NCBI RefSeq assembly: GCF_030272615.1
Contig: NC_081409.1
Span: 473,118,573-473,182,572 of the forward strand
Direction of reading: 5' to 3'
Length of the DNA stretch: 64,000 nucleotides
DNA from: Cryptomeria japonica
Taxonomy: Eukaryota > Streptophyta > Pinopsida > Cupressales > Cupressaceae
Below, in pieces: positions 23,631 to 36,290 of the stretch (position 1 is the stretch's first letter; every line of letters starts with the position of its first letter). The notes under the pieces were generated by a model that did no database searches, was not told the origin of the DNA, and worked only from the letters and a program-made list of their open reading frames with translations. Both the position numbers and the translations under genes were made by a program.

Positions 23631-26600
23631 CTAGAGCTCCTTCTTTCTCTTCACCATCTGCACTTTGTCTCTATGAGAATCTAGGTGATCAAGACAAACT
23701 ATGAGCATTGACTCCACTTTGGAAATCCTCATGAAATCATCCATAGCCAAGGATTTCTCCACTTTGATTTGTTTAATGTGACTGCTAAACTGGTTAATCA
23801 TCTCTATGGTATCTTCCAGGGTTTCGTTATCTTCCTTAAGCAATTGAACATCCACACAGTGCAAATCCTTCTGCATGGTTGCCCTTAGAGCTGTTAATTC
23901 ACCACGCAGACTAGTTGATTCATTATGGCCCTATTCAATAATCTGGTTGCGCCATTCAATACTCTCTTTACAAATAAACATTACATCCTCATTTAACCCT
24001 GGCACCTGATTTTCTGCAAGAAAATTCATCAGACCATAACACTTAATATCACGCATCTATTTTGAAATCACTGCCCATTTAGTTTTCTCTTTCTACCATG
24101 AGATTAATTTAGAGTCCAATGCCTTGGTGACTTCATTTGCATCTTTGAAGATCTGGACTAAATCCGTTATGTAATTGGCCACTTGATGCATGATCGAGGT
24201 GAGCCATTTTGAGAAGACCTTGACAATCATCCTATTTCGTTGAACCTCATCAAAGAATTTCTGATTACCAGGTGATTTTGGGCTAAATGGTCCTAAACTT
24301 TGAGACAATGATAATGGGTTGTTCTGCAGAGCATGAATATACTGAGCCATTTGCATTAAATTTTTCTTTAACTTAGCCTTATCTCTTTCATCTTTTCAAG
24401 TACGAGAGATAATTTGTTTAGTCAAAGTCTCTAGATGTTTCACATCGACGGCTTTGGTTCCGACCCTCAAATAAACTCATTCAATAGCATAGTCTGCTTT
24501 TGAAGCAAAAACAACATCTTTGTCAGACGCGGGTTTGGCAATGTCTGTTGTCCAATGCTTTGTGCTTTCGTCAAAATCAATCATGGCCTCCATTTTTAGC
24601 TTTTTGGGCTTTGTAGACTTTCCCAGACATTTTCTCACAACATCCTCCATTGATACTACAATTGGAACCACATTCCTTTTCCTAGTGATTGAATCACTGA
24701 ACCACTTGGGTGCCAGAGTCAGTTCCTTAGATGACATGGGTGGAAATCCTACTGAGGGTGGCAATGTGGTGCTATCTGCATGAGACTGGATATCAAGCAT
24801 CCCTGAATCCTAGAAAGTAGTGTCTACATTGGTTGAAACTTTGTCTGCATCAGAAATAGGGGATGCCATTTCGCACAATGCTTCCTCTGTGTCTAGATCA
24901 AGAATGAGATGGGGAGCCAGTAGCTGAAAAATCTTCTTGGACCTTGACCTAGTAATTCAACCACCAATAGCAAGCCCAACCTCGGTGTCAAGTTTCTCTT
25001 CTTTGATCCTTGCCTGTCTTTTTCTTGCAACAGAAATAGGAATATTAGTTAAAATGGAATTTTTTCTTGCGGTATTCTTCTTCCTACTTTTGCTTCTTGA
25101 ACTGGTTGCCCTTGCCAACTGAAAATAGAAACTCCTAAGCCAATTTTTTGTTCTGGGAATCATGTTGAAGGTGCATGTCTGAATACTATCTTCCATCTTT
25201 TTACTCCAATCTACCTCTAGAAGAGGCTCATTATGTACCCACTTCAGAAACTCAGAGTCATGTATATCCTCATCATTAGTGGTGACACCGGAAGTTTCCA
25301 TTCACAATTTCATGTCATGGATTTGCTTCAAGGTTAACCTGGACCAACTCCTCTTCCTCACTTCAAATTCATCCAAGAAACCTTCCCAATAATCTTCCAA
25401 CTAAGACACATGTTGATCAGGCACTATCCTCTTTACATACTGAGCAATAGAACCTTTGCTATCAAAATTATCCCTTTTTACAAAGATCTTCAAATGTAAT
25501 CCCTTAAATTCTAGCTCGAGGTTCCATGCATCAGAGACAGACCTACAACTGTAATGACCTAAATCAATGGGAAAAAATTCTACTTGTGTCTGAGTCCTCA
25601 CCATAATCCCTTGCAACATAGGCAAGTTGCTTGGAAACTTTGATCAAAATACAGGAGTTTGAAGCATACCTGGGTAGCCAAAAGGGTTCACCTTTAAATC
25701 CTCCAACCCTTAGGTAAGTGAAGTGACTAAACTATGTAAAGAAACTGCCATAAATGTTAACAAGTTCAATGGCTTCTACAGACATCCTCCTATGCAAGTT
25801 ACCTTGTAATTCAAAGGTCGACCTCCCAACGAAAATATCATTCTAGCGTAGATAGTCATTTACATGCCCTTTCAAAGTCAAATTAAGATGATACTCATAA
25901 ATCTTTATGCCTTGAACCCATTTTGCATGGGACAGTCTAGACCATTCTCTCACACAAGCAAGCATATATAATAGGTACGAAGACATATGGAAGCTCACCA
26001 TCCCAGGGTAATTACTCAAACCTTCATGCAACCTTTCTGCTATAATAGTTCCCCAGTCAATGAATTGATTCTTATCTAGAGTGACCTGGATGAAGAAATA
26101 CATCCAGTCCTCCCAATGAAAGGAGTGGGAATTACCCTTTACTCGGCTCAATAGTACTACCAAGTCCCAGATTGCAGGAATTAAATGTTCATGGGTTAAA
26201 GGCCTCGGCAGCTGTGAACCCCCTTTCTAGAATTTTAGAAGCCAATTCCATGCAATAACAATTCTATAATATTGCTTTTTCTCGAAGAAAATTCTATAGG
26301 ATTTTCCAATCGTCCAATCTTCATAAGGTTCCCGATGTGGGATACCCATAGCTACCATTAATGTCTGTCTATCTATGGATAACAAAACCTCACCATTATT
26401 CTTCCTTATGCATCTATTACCCTTGTCATAGTGATTCATACATTCTAAAACTAATTCAGGGCAAGGGGTAGCTGGAGGAAATGCAACCGCTTCTAATAAC
26501 CCACTCTGTGCAACATCTCTCCTCATAGGATCTGTGTCTATATTCCGGACTCTTTCTAGAAAATCATCTAAATCCAGTTGGACTAATGTTGTATCACCTA

Positions 26601-26661
26601 ACTCCAGTAAGGTTCTTACAAGGGAAGATGAGGTCACTAATTTGGGAAAAATAGGTCTCAT
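23631..26661 (-). pseudogene. Unknown ~1,000-codon ORF in the nested insert
   Basis: Function not recognised. The ATG at about 26661 (MRPIFPKLVTSSS) opens a frame kept to 25843. One shift falls between 25843 and 25625, then one frame runs to 23631, with scattered stops. The N-terminus holds FLERVRNIDTDP, then RCIRKNNGEVLLSIDRQTLM and VAMGIPHREPYEDW. A hydrophobic, Trp-rich globular block follows (25843-26163, HWEDWMYFF and YLLYMLACVREW). The middle is basic and Ser-rich (24477-25301). The C-terminus is helical and charged (23631-24356). The 'GEVLLSIDRQTL..A.GIP' pattern resembles the N-terminal domains of plant transposon-associated and plant-mobile-type proteins (GEMxITLxDVxxLLGLP). I offer that as a weak lead only. 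Confidence 0.6.
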
Positions 26662-27221
26662 AGCTCATGATTTTCTCAAATCAACCCAGGTAAGGAAGGA
26701 AAGTGGAAATGGAAACAAGCAGCTAACAGAATACCCATATCTTAAAACAAACTGTAACAATTTAGAAAGTTGTCAAACATACCTTCCTCTATCCTCTGCA
26801 AACCCCTACCGTAGTCTATTTCTCTCGCTCTGAAAACTCCTTCTCAAAACCTTCTCAAGAAAATAATAATATCGATGTGACATCTACTTAGTTTTAAAGT
26901 TGAGAAAATCCTACGCATCATTACCACAAACTGTCTCCCTTACTCTTCGTTCGTGTGGCCTTACTCTGAAATGATTGTATCGGAACATGTCTTAAATGCT
27001 AGATCACTTCACTTTTGACACTACGGATCCTCACACATACTTGCTATAAATGACAGATTTCAAATCATTAGAGAAAGAATATCCCTCTCTTTTGTGGCCA
27101 TTAATCATCTCTTGAAATGTGCTCCGTCACCTCACGCCAAGTCACATGTCTTCCGAGAAACCAATACATGAATTCTTAACATTGCAAAACAATCATAACA
27201 TGAAATTAACATGACAAATCA

Positions 27222-27385
27222 TGAACTTTGAACTTTGAACCAAAAAAAAGGTTCAAGTTCAAGGTTCAAAGAATGTAAAATGCCGACAAGGACTCGCGAA
27301 AACTTAAAACCGCGTGAAAGGGAAAAACATTCAAAACAATGCTCGTTGAACTTTGAACCTTGCACCAAAAAGGTTTAAGTTCAAC
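27222..27385. repeat. Two similar stem-loops
   Basis: At 27222-27271 the arms CTTTGAACTTTGAACC and GGTTCAAGTTCAAGG..CAAAG flank an A-run. At 27345-27385 GTTGAACTTTGAACC pairs with GGTTTAAGTTCAAC around TTGCACCAAAAA. The two share the TTGAACTTTGAACC arm and the A-rich loop, and lie ~600-700 bp upstream of the unknown minus-strand ORF. Confidence 0.7.
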
Positions 27386-27499
27386 ATAGTGAAACTTAAC
27401 AATGGCCGAGTTATGTGGGGAAAATTAAGAAAATGACTTGACCAACAGATTGGAAGGGCATTACTCCAAACAAGGACATATATGAAATGGAAATTTTAT

Positions 27500-27832
27500 A
27501 TGGGCCTAACACCTATATACCCTTAAAATCCTTCATGCCTTATGTAAGCCAGTGAATATACATGTCGGCTCAATTACATATATACATAAATATCAAAATC
27601 AATTTTTGATGTCAAATCTCCCAAATGATGTCAGCCTTCTATATACTAATAAAGTAATGTCAGCCTGCAGTGCCGGTACCCAAAGAATTTATCATACCAA
27701 TGAAGATACCTGTCAGTGTTATGTTGGTAAAGTGTCTGTCGGTAATCAACTAAACCAAAATGTGAAAGTTGGAACATATTTCCATCAATGACATCATATT
27801 GAAACCAATCAAATGAGTGTCTTTTGCCAACA
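27500..27832 (-). repeat. Element II 5' LTR, first part
   Basis: Matches 16890-17240 (3' LTR of II): CCTATATACCC, GCCTTATGT, ATGTCGGCTCAATTACATAT, and CCAATCAAATGAGTGTC near the end. The terminus CCAACA is followed by CTTTT. Confidence 0.9.
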
Positions 27833-27837
27833 CTTTT

Positions 27838-28778
27838 GTGTTTTGGAGGTCTGGAAGAGGTGCTCCAAAATTTTGTATAGTAATGATAATGGTTGTCTTA
27901 TAGAGTTTGGAGATCTCCACATTGTTCTTCACCTTTAGTTCTCCCATTGAATTTCTAGATTTATGTTTCTTATACATATATCTTTTTTATTCTAATTTGG
28001 CATGTATTGAGTGCTCTTGAATTATGTCTTTGACCATGTTCTTACTTGGTCTGGTTAACCTTGAATGTTCTTTTGGTCCAATCACTTTGACATTATGGTG
28101 TGGTCCACTTCTTATTCCTTTCCACTAGAAGAATGCTTAGTGAAGACCTATTTTGAGTTATGTTTTATTATCTCCTTGGCCAACTTAGAAAATTTATTTT
28201 GGAGAATAGTATATACAATGAATGGTTGTAATGAATTAAAAAAAATTAATGAAAGGAAGGATTGACAAAAGGAAATTGATCATAAAAGGAAGCTCAATTC
28301 TTGATGTGAAGTAGTTGATCAGTGTACTTGTTTGTTGATGTTGTTTGGTATCAGTGGCAGTGAGCCTAAGGTTTCTTCCAACATTGCAACATAAGTGGCA
28401 ATTTTTCCTTTATGGTGGATTCTTTCTTTCTTCCTTTTGGCAGTGACCCTTTCTTCTTTTTCTAGTGGTTTTAGTCAAGTAGTGAGCCCACCTGCAGTGA
28501 GAAATTCTAGTAGTGAGCCATCTTATAAAAATCATCATAACTGGTGTCACCCTAACAGGAGTCTTTATTCTAAGAACTAAAATTCTCCATGGTTTTTACC
28601 TTATTGGGTTTTCAAAGTCATATCTGGTGTTTCTTGTGTGTGTGTTCTCTCATTTTATTATCTATTCATGGTTAGGTAATTTGAATTTTAAGTTGCCAAA
28701 TTTGTTTTTGTGGAAAGGTAATATAATTTAATTGACAACTGATTCACCCCCCCTCTCAGTTGTCAAGAATATTCAACA
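27838..28778 (+). repeat. Copia A 3' LTR, second part
   Basis: Resumes after the right CTTTT (27833-27837) and runs to ATTCAACA at 28778. The end carries ACTGATTCACC...CTCTCAGT (28738-28760). The total LTR length would be about 1.1 kb with 16192-16352. No second copy of this part exists in the window, so the end is judged from the CA terminus and the shared motif. Confidence 0.72.
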
Positions 28779-31700
28779 TGATCATCTTCATGTGGTTTGG
28801 ATATTGTGACATCTTGGTCTTCCATGAAGAACTCTTGAGTCTTTGGTGATGTGTTGGTCTTTGATATGTTCTTGATCTCATTGTTAGAATTTTGACAATG
28901 GTCCTATTGGCTCTCTTTGATTTTTAATATTAATTATTTTCTTGGAGCTTCTTTTCAAGGTTGAATTTGAATTTAGCATGGGTTGAATGATGGATTCTCA
29001 TAGAGACTACAAAGACCTGGGTGAGTCTATGAGATCTCATATTTTTTGGGATTGTGTGTTGAGATGGTTATTCTTTGATGAGGTTTTTAGCATAAAAATA
29101 GAGGATCCTACACCTAGTTATAGATTTGAATTCTTTATAAAATTGGAAAGAATATTTTTACTTATCATAAGCTTTGGTTCATTGTTGTTGTGTGCTCATG
29201 ACAATCTTGTTTCCCACTCTTGGTCTACTCAAAAGGTGAATGATATGAGATGCATTGTATGTTTGTTTATTAGATGCATTATTTTTTTCATATCTTGTCT
29301 TCTTGTGTGAGTCAGTATTGAATATAGAATATTTAAGGAATTTTTGAGAATAAGATGGATGATTTATGGATTTTTACTTTTCTCCTTATTGTTGGTTATA
29401 AGCTATTGCTTTAGTTCCGAGGACTTATTTGGAGAGGTACAAGAAATGGTTTGTAGCTTTATGCATATTCCCTTTGTTGGGGGAATGATTGGATTATTTG
29501 ATCTATCTTGAGTATGAGATGTATACATATATTGCTACCTTATTTCATTTGATTTTAATGTTATATGTTGATATCCTTTTAGTTTGAGAATGATGAAGAA
29601 GATCTTACATTACACAACTTGGTACATGTTAGTGTGAAACAAGGATATGATTTGATTTGCATGATGTTCTTTCTTTCATCTTGTTCTGCTTCTTAAATAT
29701 TTTTCACATAGTTGGGTGTGAAGAAGTTGGGAGAGATATGGAGACTTGTGGTGAGAGAGGTATTGCAACATATTTGGTAGCAATATTTGCATATCATTTT
29801 ATGTTTCCTTGATATAATGTATCAGAGGAATTAGCCACATCCTCTATGTGAAGTACTATAGATAGACTTTATATGCTTTGATTTAAATTTAGATATAATA
29901 TTACTCATGTAGTGGGATTTTTGGGATATATATCATGTTATCCTCTCTGATATCTGTTGATCCCTGATAAAGATTTCACCTTAAGAACAAGGTAGTTGGG
30001 AAGTTTCATAGGCGTGTGACTAAATGTAGCCTGTGAAGCAATCTTTAGGATTTTAGAAGCCGACTCTTCATAACTATAGAGGGGATGAAAAAGGGGGAGA
30101 AAGATAAAATAAGAAAGGCAAATAAGAGGTGATGTGCCAAAGCTTCTACAATACTTTAAAACCCTCCCTAAGATTAACCTTGAAGACATCTAACTTCACA
30201 AGAATGGACACAAAATTCCACACTCTTTATTATTGGAGAGGGAATGAAATGCATAAGGATCTAATGCACAGAGAATGACATTTAAATCTTCCTGTTAGAA
30301 GCACCCATTAGGGTCCATCAATGTTGAAATGTCTTAGTAATTTCACTTTAATAGTTAACATCCACAAATTTTGCCCATCAAGCGGCATAATCTAATATTT
30401 GGTTGTAAACATTTCAAGAAATAGAAAGTATCTAACATGATCTAAATCCCTATGAAATGACATTGAAAATTAAAAAACATAGGACTCATGATCCTCAGTA
30501 ACTATGCTCATCCTGCAAATGACATAGAGCATTAAAAGCTAAACATTAAGCAGAGATAAGATACACAAAGGGGGAAGCTTGGCGCAATCCACTGCATCTG
30601 ATTTATATTAATTATCTAGACATACAATACTAAGGTCTTGGAGTGAGATCAATGATATTGATATTCTAAATATCTTGTTGTGGAAAAAATCGTGAACATT
30701 TGGGGCCCCTATTACAATGCGCGCATAGGCTTATATAGAAAAATCTTTTTGAATTTGAAATAGTGATTGCAACTGAACAAGTTTTTACATACCCATAATG
30801 TGTCCACCATCCTCATGGAGGTTGTTTCAACTATCATGAGCTTAATCATTTATGTTCCTTTAAGCATGAGAGTGTTACCATCTATTCATTCCACTCCTTT
30901 TTTGTCACAACTGACTTGGCATGGGTTTCTACTTTGGTCTGCATTTATGCCCTTTTGTTTTGTCATGTGATATCTCTAGATGCCTTTCCACTTCAATAAT
31001 ATACAATGACACATATTTATTCTATCTTTGGTCTCAAAATATGCTTGGGCTTCTGCTATGTCAACATGTGCCATGCTAGCAAAACTTTTGGAGCCTTATT
31101 TTCCTTTTAATTTTGAAAATCATGTTGTTCTAACACATGGCATTCTCATGCATCTTTGTGAGAATAGGGGGATATAGTTTAACTATAAATAACACTGGTT
31201 TGACATGTGGTAATCCCAACTTGGCGGGGTCATAACTCCATCCTTGACACTTAGAATTTGAAACTACTTACACCCTTGGAAATATCCTCAAAAGATCTAA
31301 TTTCAACCCCTTAATACTATGCCTTTGACTATCGTGTTGAGGGATCGACGAGAGTATCGATCCTAAATTTTGCTTCAAACGCCTTCAAAAATGAAAATTT
31401 CTAAAACATAGAAAAATGCCAAAAAATGGATTTTTTTATTTTCCTCATCTCTGATCGCTCTATCACCTCTACATGACTCCAGAACTCCATCAAAATGATT
31501 TTTCCATGTTTCTATCAATGCCTTGAGCATAAAACTGCAAAAGATGTAGATTTTATCTACAATATCTTGGTTTTTTTAATTATTGATGTGATGATGGGTT
31601 TGCATGTTTCAGTGATTAGATGTATGAGTTATGTAGTTGTGTGGGTTGATCACCTATTCAATTGTAGTGGGATGACTTGAATGTGGATTTTCTATATCCA

Positions 31701-32684
31701 CTATATTGTTTTAGTGTTGATGCATACTTTGTTAGTAATCCTTTTCTATGGTCATTTGTGTATTAGTATGGTGTGTTCAGATAGGAGGATGAATATAAAA
31801 AGACTTGATTGTATATTTAAATTTGATATGTCCATGGTATGATGTTATATATATGTTAGTATACCCTACTTTGAGGAATAATTAGCTTGGATGAGTTGTA
31901 ATTTGTTGTGGTTGCTATTATAGGTGGTATGAGTAACACATTTACTTAGAGCTATATTTATTGTTTGAATATGATACTTATGTATTGGTGTAGGTTTCAA
32001 TGGAAATAGATATGTTTCACCTTGGAATGTTTATTTTCTTACATATGTGGCAAGTTAGAGGATGTGAGGATTTTTCTACTTGATGGTGTTTATCATGGTT
32101 TCTTTTTAGGTGTTATGTTGGAGCATGAGAGCATGTTTTTCCATATTTTATGATTCTTAGGGGTGTATTTATAATATATGAAAGTGGGAGAATGTTATGA
32201 TTTATGTGTCATCTACATTGTAAATCATGTGACGTGGTTCCAACATCCTTACAATGTGTTTGAGGACACTTAGGGTGTATTAGGAAAATATTTTGTACTA
32301 TTTATTCTCACTATTGTTTGTAATACATTATTCCTAAGGAGTTATGGTTCCACTAGCAATGATAAAGGTGGTTTCAAACATTTATTTATGGTTTTTTTCC
32401 TCACACGAGTATACATAAAATGAGATAATTAATGAATTACAAAATAAATGAATAAGTTGCCTTTAGGATTCTCCAAGTGGGGGCTTAGAAGGGACAATAG
32501 GAGTCTCTTGGTATTTTGTCATTTATTACATTAAGTGTAATGTTTATCTTGCAAGGGAAATTATTTGAGCCAAAATTGGTGTGCTCTTTATTTTTATGGA
32601 GTAATCCAAGGGTTGTGGTCATTTGGAATGAAGAATCTTCTTTCAACACTTTTGTCATTCAATAAATTCATCTCTTTGGATGTA
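28779..32684. other. AT-rich DNA with no recognisable gene
   Basis: I see only short chance ORFs, none with a family motif. The block 31190-31500 (GGCGGGGTCATAACTCC and on) looks like a relict of an LTR or other repeat, but no partner is present. It is probably older repeat sequence that element III later entered at 32690. Confidence 0.45.
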
Positions 32685-32689
32685 GAATG

Positions 32690-34094
32690 TGATGGTATGA
32701 TGAATCAATAACGATCCAGACAACTACTGAGAGGGGGGAGGGGTGAATTAGTAGATATAAAACTAACTAAACTTTCACCAAACTAAAAAAAACCTCTAAA
32801 GTCAAACTCAGAACTAACTGGTTCAAACACTGAACTACAAATTGCAATATCACTGTCAAGTATACCGGTTTGACTGGCATAACAGAATAATAGTAAAACA
32901 ACTCTGATACTCTCAACCCATTTAACCAAAACATCCAAATACTTTATTGACAAAAGTAAAAGCACATTTTAGATTACTATTGGTCATCTTATCATATCTA
33001 AGTGGATTTAGCAGTTAAGCAATGTAACCATATCAAATATAACCACAAAAACATTCACCACTTGACACAATGATTTTGACATGGAAACCCAAATGGGAAA
33101 AACCATGGCAAGAATGAATACCAACAAGTATTCTGAACTCTTCTGAAGTTCTCCCTGTTAGGAGCCAGGCCTGTTAAAGCTTTACAAAAAGTCCTATTAA
33201 GAACAGATCCTGTTAGGGACCACCTAGTTAAGGGATTGACTATAATGCCCTATTATAAGTAATACCCTATTAGGAGTAACCTTGGTAGAGGATTTGAAAT
33301 CCAAGCTAAAGGATCACCTGGTTAGAGGATTTAGATAACACTAAGCCTGTTAGAGCTTACCTGTTAAGGGATTTGACAATTGTAATTGTTAGAGAACAAC
33401 AAGGGTTTGTTGATCTGGTGAATAGAACTACTCTGCTTGAATATATCCTTTTCATGCTCCTAGCTGCCTTCACACATACTGTAGATACATCTCCTAGTTT
33501 GGCAACCAATCACTCTTACACTTAATCAAAATTGCCAACATTACAACAAAACAACTCATCGACCTTATAAGAAAAACAATAGGTCGGTAACACATCACAA
33601 ACCTAATATCTCATAGAGATTACAAACAAATCAGTTCAAGTATGAATGTTGGATTACATTGCAATCATTTCACATCATTCAAGACAACCTTGACCACTCC
33701 TTGATCACCACTTCACCGATCCCTGTAACTCATCACGTGGTTTTCACTACATGCAATGTACTCACTCATTCCCAAGATAAAATTGTTATCTCTATGTGCC
33801 AAAAACCATTTGAAAAATATTTACATACAACATACATACATGGCATAATCATTACTGTTCATCATCTGATCATAAACCAATACAACTGATTCACCAAGCT
33901 CCATTAGTTAGGGTTTGGCACATCAACAAGTAGGGTTACCGTTTGATCTCACTGCTTCTCAAGTAATACCGGTTTCCTTCACTAGCTCACTTATTGGTTG
34001 CAAAACAACATCATTACAACATCATTACCGGCTATAATTGACATCAATGACAACATAATAGTTCATCAATGCAATCTTCATGCAAATTCCAACA
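32690..34094 (-). repeat. Element III 3' LTR (1405 bp)
   Basis: Pairs end to end with 39025-40428. Over the first ~110 bp I count about eight substitutions and one 4-bp indel between the two, so the insertion is not recent. The C-rich motif is at 32726-32752. The purine tract (minus GCCAAAGGGGGAGA) abuts at 34095-34108. Confidence 0.95.
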
Positions 34095-34108
34095 ATCTCC
34101 CCCTTTGG
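34095..34108 (-). promoter_or_regulatory. Polypurine tract of element III
   Basis: Minus strand GCCAAAGGGGGAGA immediately before the 3' LTR. Confidence 0.85.
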
Positions 34109-34436
34109 CATTGATGGCAATAAAAGTATCATTAACCTTGATTGTTATGCTTTTGTATAGGAATCCTAGTTTACATTTTACCATGCACCCTCCTTCAACC
34201 AAGTCTCCATGTCTTCAACTGGTAACTGGTTATAGATCTCTCTCTGTCAATCATATAGTTCTTCTCCCCCTTTTACAACAATGCCAAAGTGAAAGTAAAA
34301 TATGCAGTGTCATACTTCACTATTCTGCATCAACAATCTGCAACTTGATGCTCCCCCTATGGAATAACTCCACTTTACACCAATCCTTCTTCAAGATTCT
34401 TCAATTAGCTCTGGGACTGATGTATTCCACATTTGC

Positions 34437-35099
34437 TTAATTGACCTCATGTAGGGGCACAACCCCTAGTTGACCTCTATGATACTCAAAAGTAGTCTTA
34501 GGCAAAGGTTTAGTAAAGATATCTGTTAGCTGCTCCTTGGTAGATACATGCTCCAATAACACATCTTTACTCTACACTTTCTCTCTCGAGAAATGGTATT
34601 TTAGCTCAATATACTTGGTTCTAGCATGCAACATCGGGTTCTTTGAAATATTTATTGCACTGGTGTTGTCACATAAAATCTTTATTGGTTATGTGATCTT
34701 ATGCTTGAATCCTTCCAAAATGTGTTTCATCCAGATTGTTTGGGTACAATTCATATACGCTACAACATATTCAGCTTCAATAGTGGATTGTGATATACAG
34801 CTCTGCTTCTTACTGCTCCATGATACAAGTCTTCCTCCAAGAAATAATGCACCACCAGTTGTGTTATTCCTATCATCAACATTACCTTCCCAGTTTGTAT
34901 CTGTATAAACCTTCAAATCAAAGTTACCTTTATATGGATACCATAATCCATAGTCAATAGTACCTTTCAAATATCTGAATATCCTTTTGGTTGCTATCAA
35001 GTGTGTCTCTTTTGGATTTTTCTGAAATCTAGCAACTAAACCATCTGCATGAGCAATATCCGATCTGCTATGAACAACATAATCTAGTTTCCCTATCAT
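34437..35099 (-). pseudogene. Element III RNase H
   Basis: YLKGTIDYGLWYPYKGNFDL, then VYTDTNWEGNVDDRNNTTGG, LVSWSSKKQSCISQSTIEAE and the C-terminal CDNTSAIN-type and DIFTKPL-type text (34437-34690). The first metal-binding Asp (YTD) and the Glu in STIEAEY are present. Confidence 0.9.
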
Positions 35100-35221
35100 T
35101 GATCTCTACTCCTTTTCATCAACAGATGCAACATCATCCTCCTTAGACAATTTACAACCTGTAACCATTGGTGTCCCAACTAGTTTACAATCACTCATTC
35201 CAATTGTCTTCAGTACCTCTT

Positions 35222-36290
35222 TCACATACTCTTCATCTGTTGAATTTGCAAACATATGAAGAATTTTATCTCTCCTACTAGAGATATTTCAAAGTCACTT
35301 TTCATTTCATTTGCAAAGTCATCACTCATGTCATCATTGCCTCCAAATATGATATCATCCAAAGACACTTCACTAACCAGTATATTATCTCCTTTAGATT
35401 TGAGATATATATTGTTGTCTTCACTGGTTCTCTGAAAACCTATCTTCATCAAGTGTGAATGCAGCTTTTCATACCATGCTCTCGGTGCTTGCTTCAAACC
35501 ATATAGTGCCTTGTATAGTTTACACACCATATCCTTCACATCAGTCAAAGCATAACCATCTAGATGCTCAATATATACTTCTTCTTCCAGTATTCCATTT
35601 AGAAATGTTGACTTCACATCCATTTGATATACTTTGAATCCCTTAAATGCTACAAATGCAAGTAGAGTCCTAACACCTTCCAATCTAGAAACTGGTGCAA
35701 ATGTCTCACCACAGTCTTCTCCTTCCTCCCATGCATAACCTTTGCATACCAGTCTAGCTTTTTTTCTGACTACTACTCCATCTTCATTCAGTTTATTCCT
35801 GAATACCCATTTAGTACCTATCACATTTTTATTCACCGGTCTGGGTGCAAATGTCTTCACTGGTTCTCTGAAAACCTATCTTCATCAAGTGTGAATGCAG
35901 CTTTTCATACCATGCTCTCAGTGCTTGCTTCAAACCATATAGTGCCTTGTATAGTTTACACACCATATCCTTTGCATCAGTCAAAGCATAACCATCTAGA
36001 TGCTCAATATATACTTCTTCTTCTAGTATTCCATTTAGAAATGTTGACTTCACATCCATTTGATATACTTTGAATCCCTTAAATGCTGCAAATGCAAGTA
36101 GAGTCCTAACACCTTCCAATCTAGAAACTGGTGCAAATGTCTCACCACAGTCTTCTCCTTCCTCCCATGCATAACCTTTGCATACCAGTCTAGCTTTTTT
36201 TTTGACTACTACTCCATCTTCATTCAGTTTATTCCTGAATACCCATTTAGTACCTATCACATTTTTATTCACTAGTCTGGGTACTAGGGT
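35222..36290 (-). pseudogene. Element III reverse transcriptase with internal tandem duplication
   Basis: 36272-35853 and 35852-35417 encode the same segment twice: NVIGTKWVFRNKLNEDGVVV, GETFAPVSRLEGVRTLL, YQMDVKSTFLNGILEEEVYI and LYGLKQA-RAWYEK. I count eight differences in ~430 bp. The unit is 436 bp, not a multiple of three, so it shifts the frame. After the second copy comes VSLDDIIFGGND (active site at 35354-35365): the usual YVDD reads SLDD. The metal-binding DD pair remains. Confidence 0.95.
35417..36288. repeat. 436-bp tandem duplication
   Basis: Units 35417-35852 and 35853-36288. Each starts GTCTTCACTGGTTCTCTG and ends in CTGGGT. The copies differ at about 8 sites, far fewer than the LTRs of the element, so the duplication is younger than the insertion. 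All listed differences are transitions. Confidence 0.93.

Larger units (their letters stand above)
22759..27499 (-). mobile_element. Insert inside element II's 5' LTR; class unknown
   Basis: About 4.7 kb that splits an LTR whose intact counterpart is at 16353-17240. In the intact copy only ~8 bp separate the two halves. I see no LTRs, no terminal inverted repeats, no poly(A) and no clear target duplication, so I cannot class it. It carries one long degenerate minus-strand ORF (23631-26661). Apart from that, 22759-23630 is AT-rich without coding signal, and 26662-27499 holds two similar hairpins. Confidence 0.7.
16353..27832 (-). mobile_element. Element II: pol-less LTR retrotransposon with a nested insert
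   Basis: Same family as element I, on the opposite strand. The outer ends are TGTTGG (16353) and CCAACA (27832), flanked by CTTTT on both sides (16348-16352 and 27833-27837), a perfect 5-bp target duplication. The order on the minus strand is 5' LTR (27832-27500, then 22758-22215 after an insert), primer site, gag, unknown ORF, purine tract, 3' LTR (17240-16353). Gag and unknown ORF match those of element I throughout, but with many differences. No pol domain seen. Confidence 0.92.

Noticed and set aside
28987-29310. A 107-residue plus-strand frame with hydrophobic C-terminus
   Set aside because: No motif, no neighbour or homolog in the window; AT-rich DNA gives such frames by chance.
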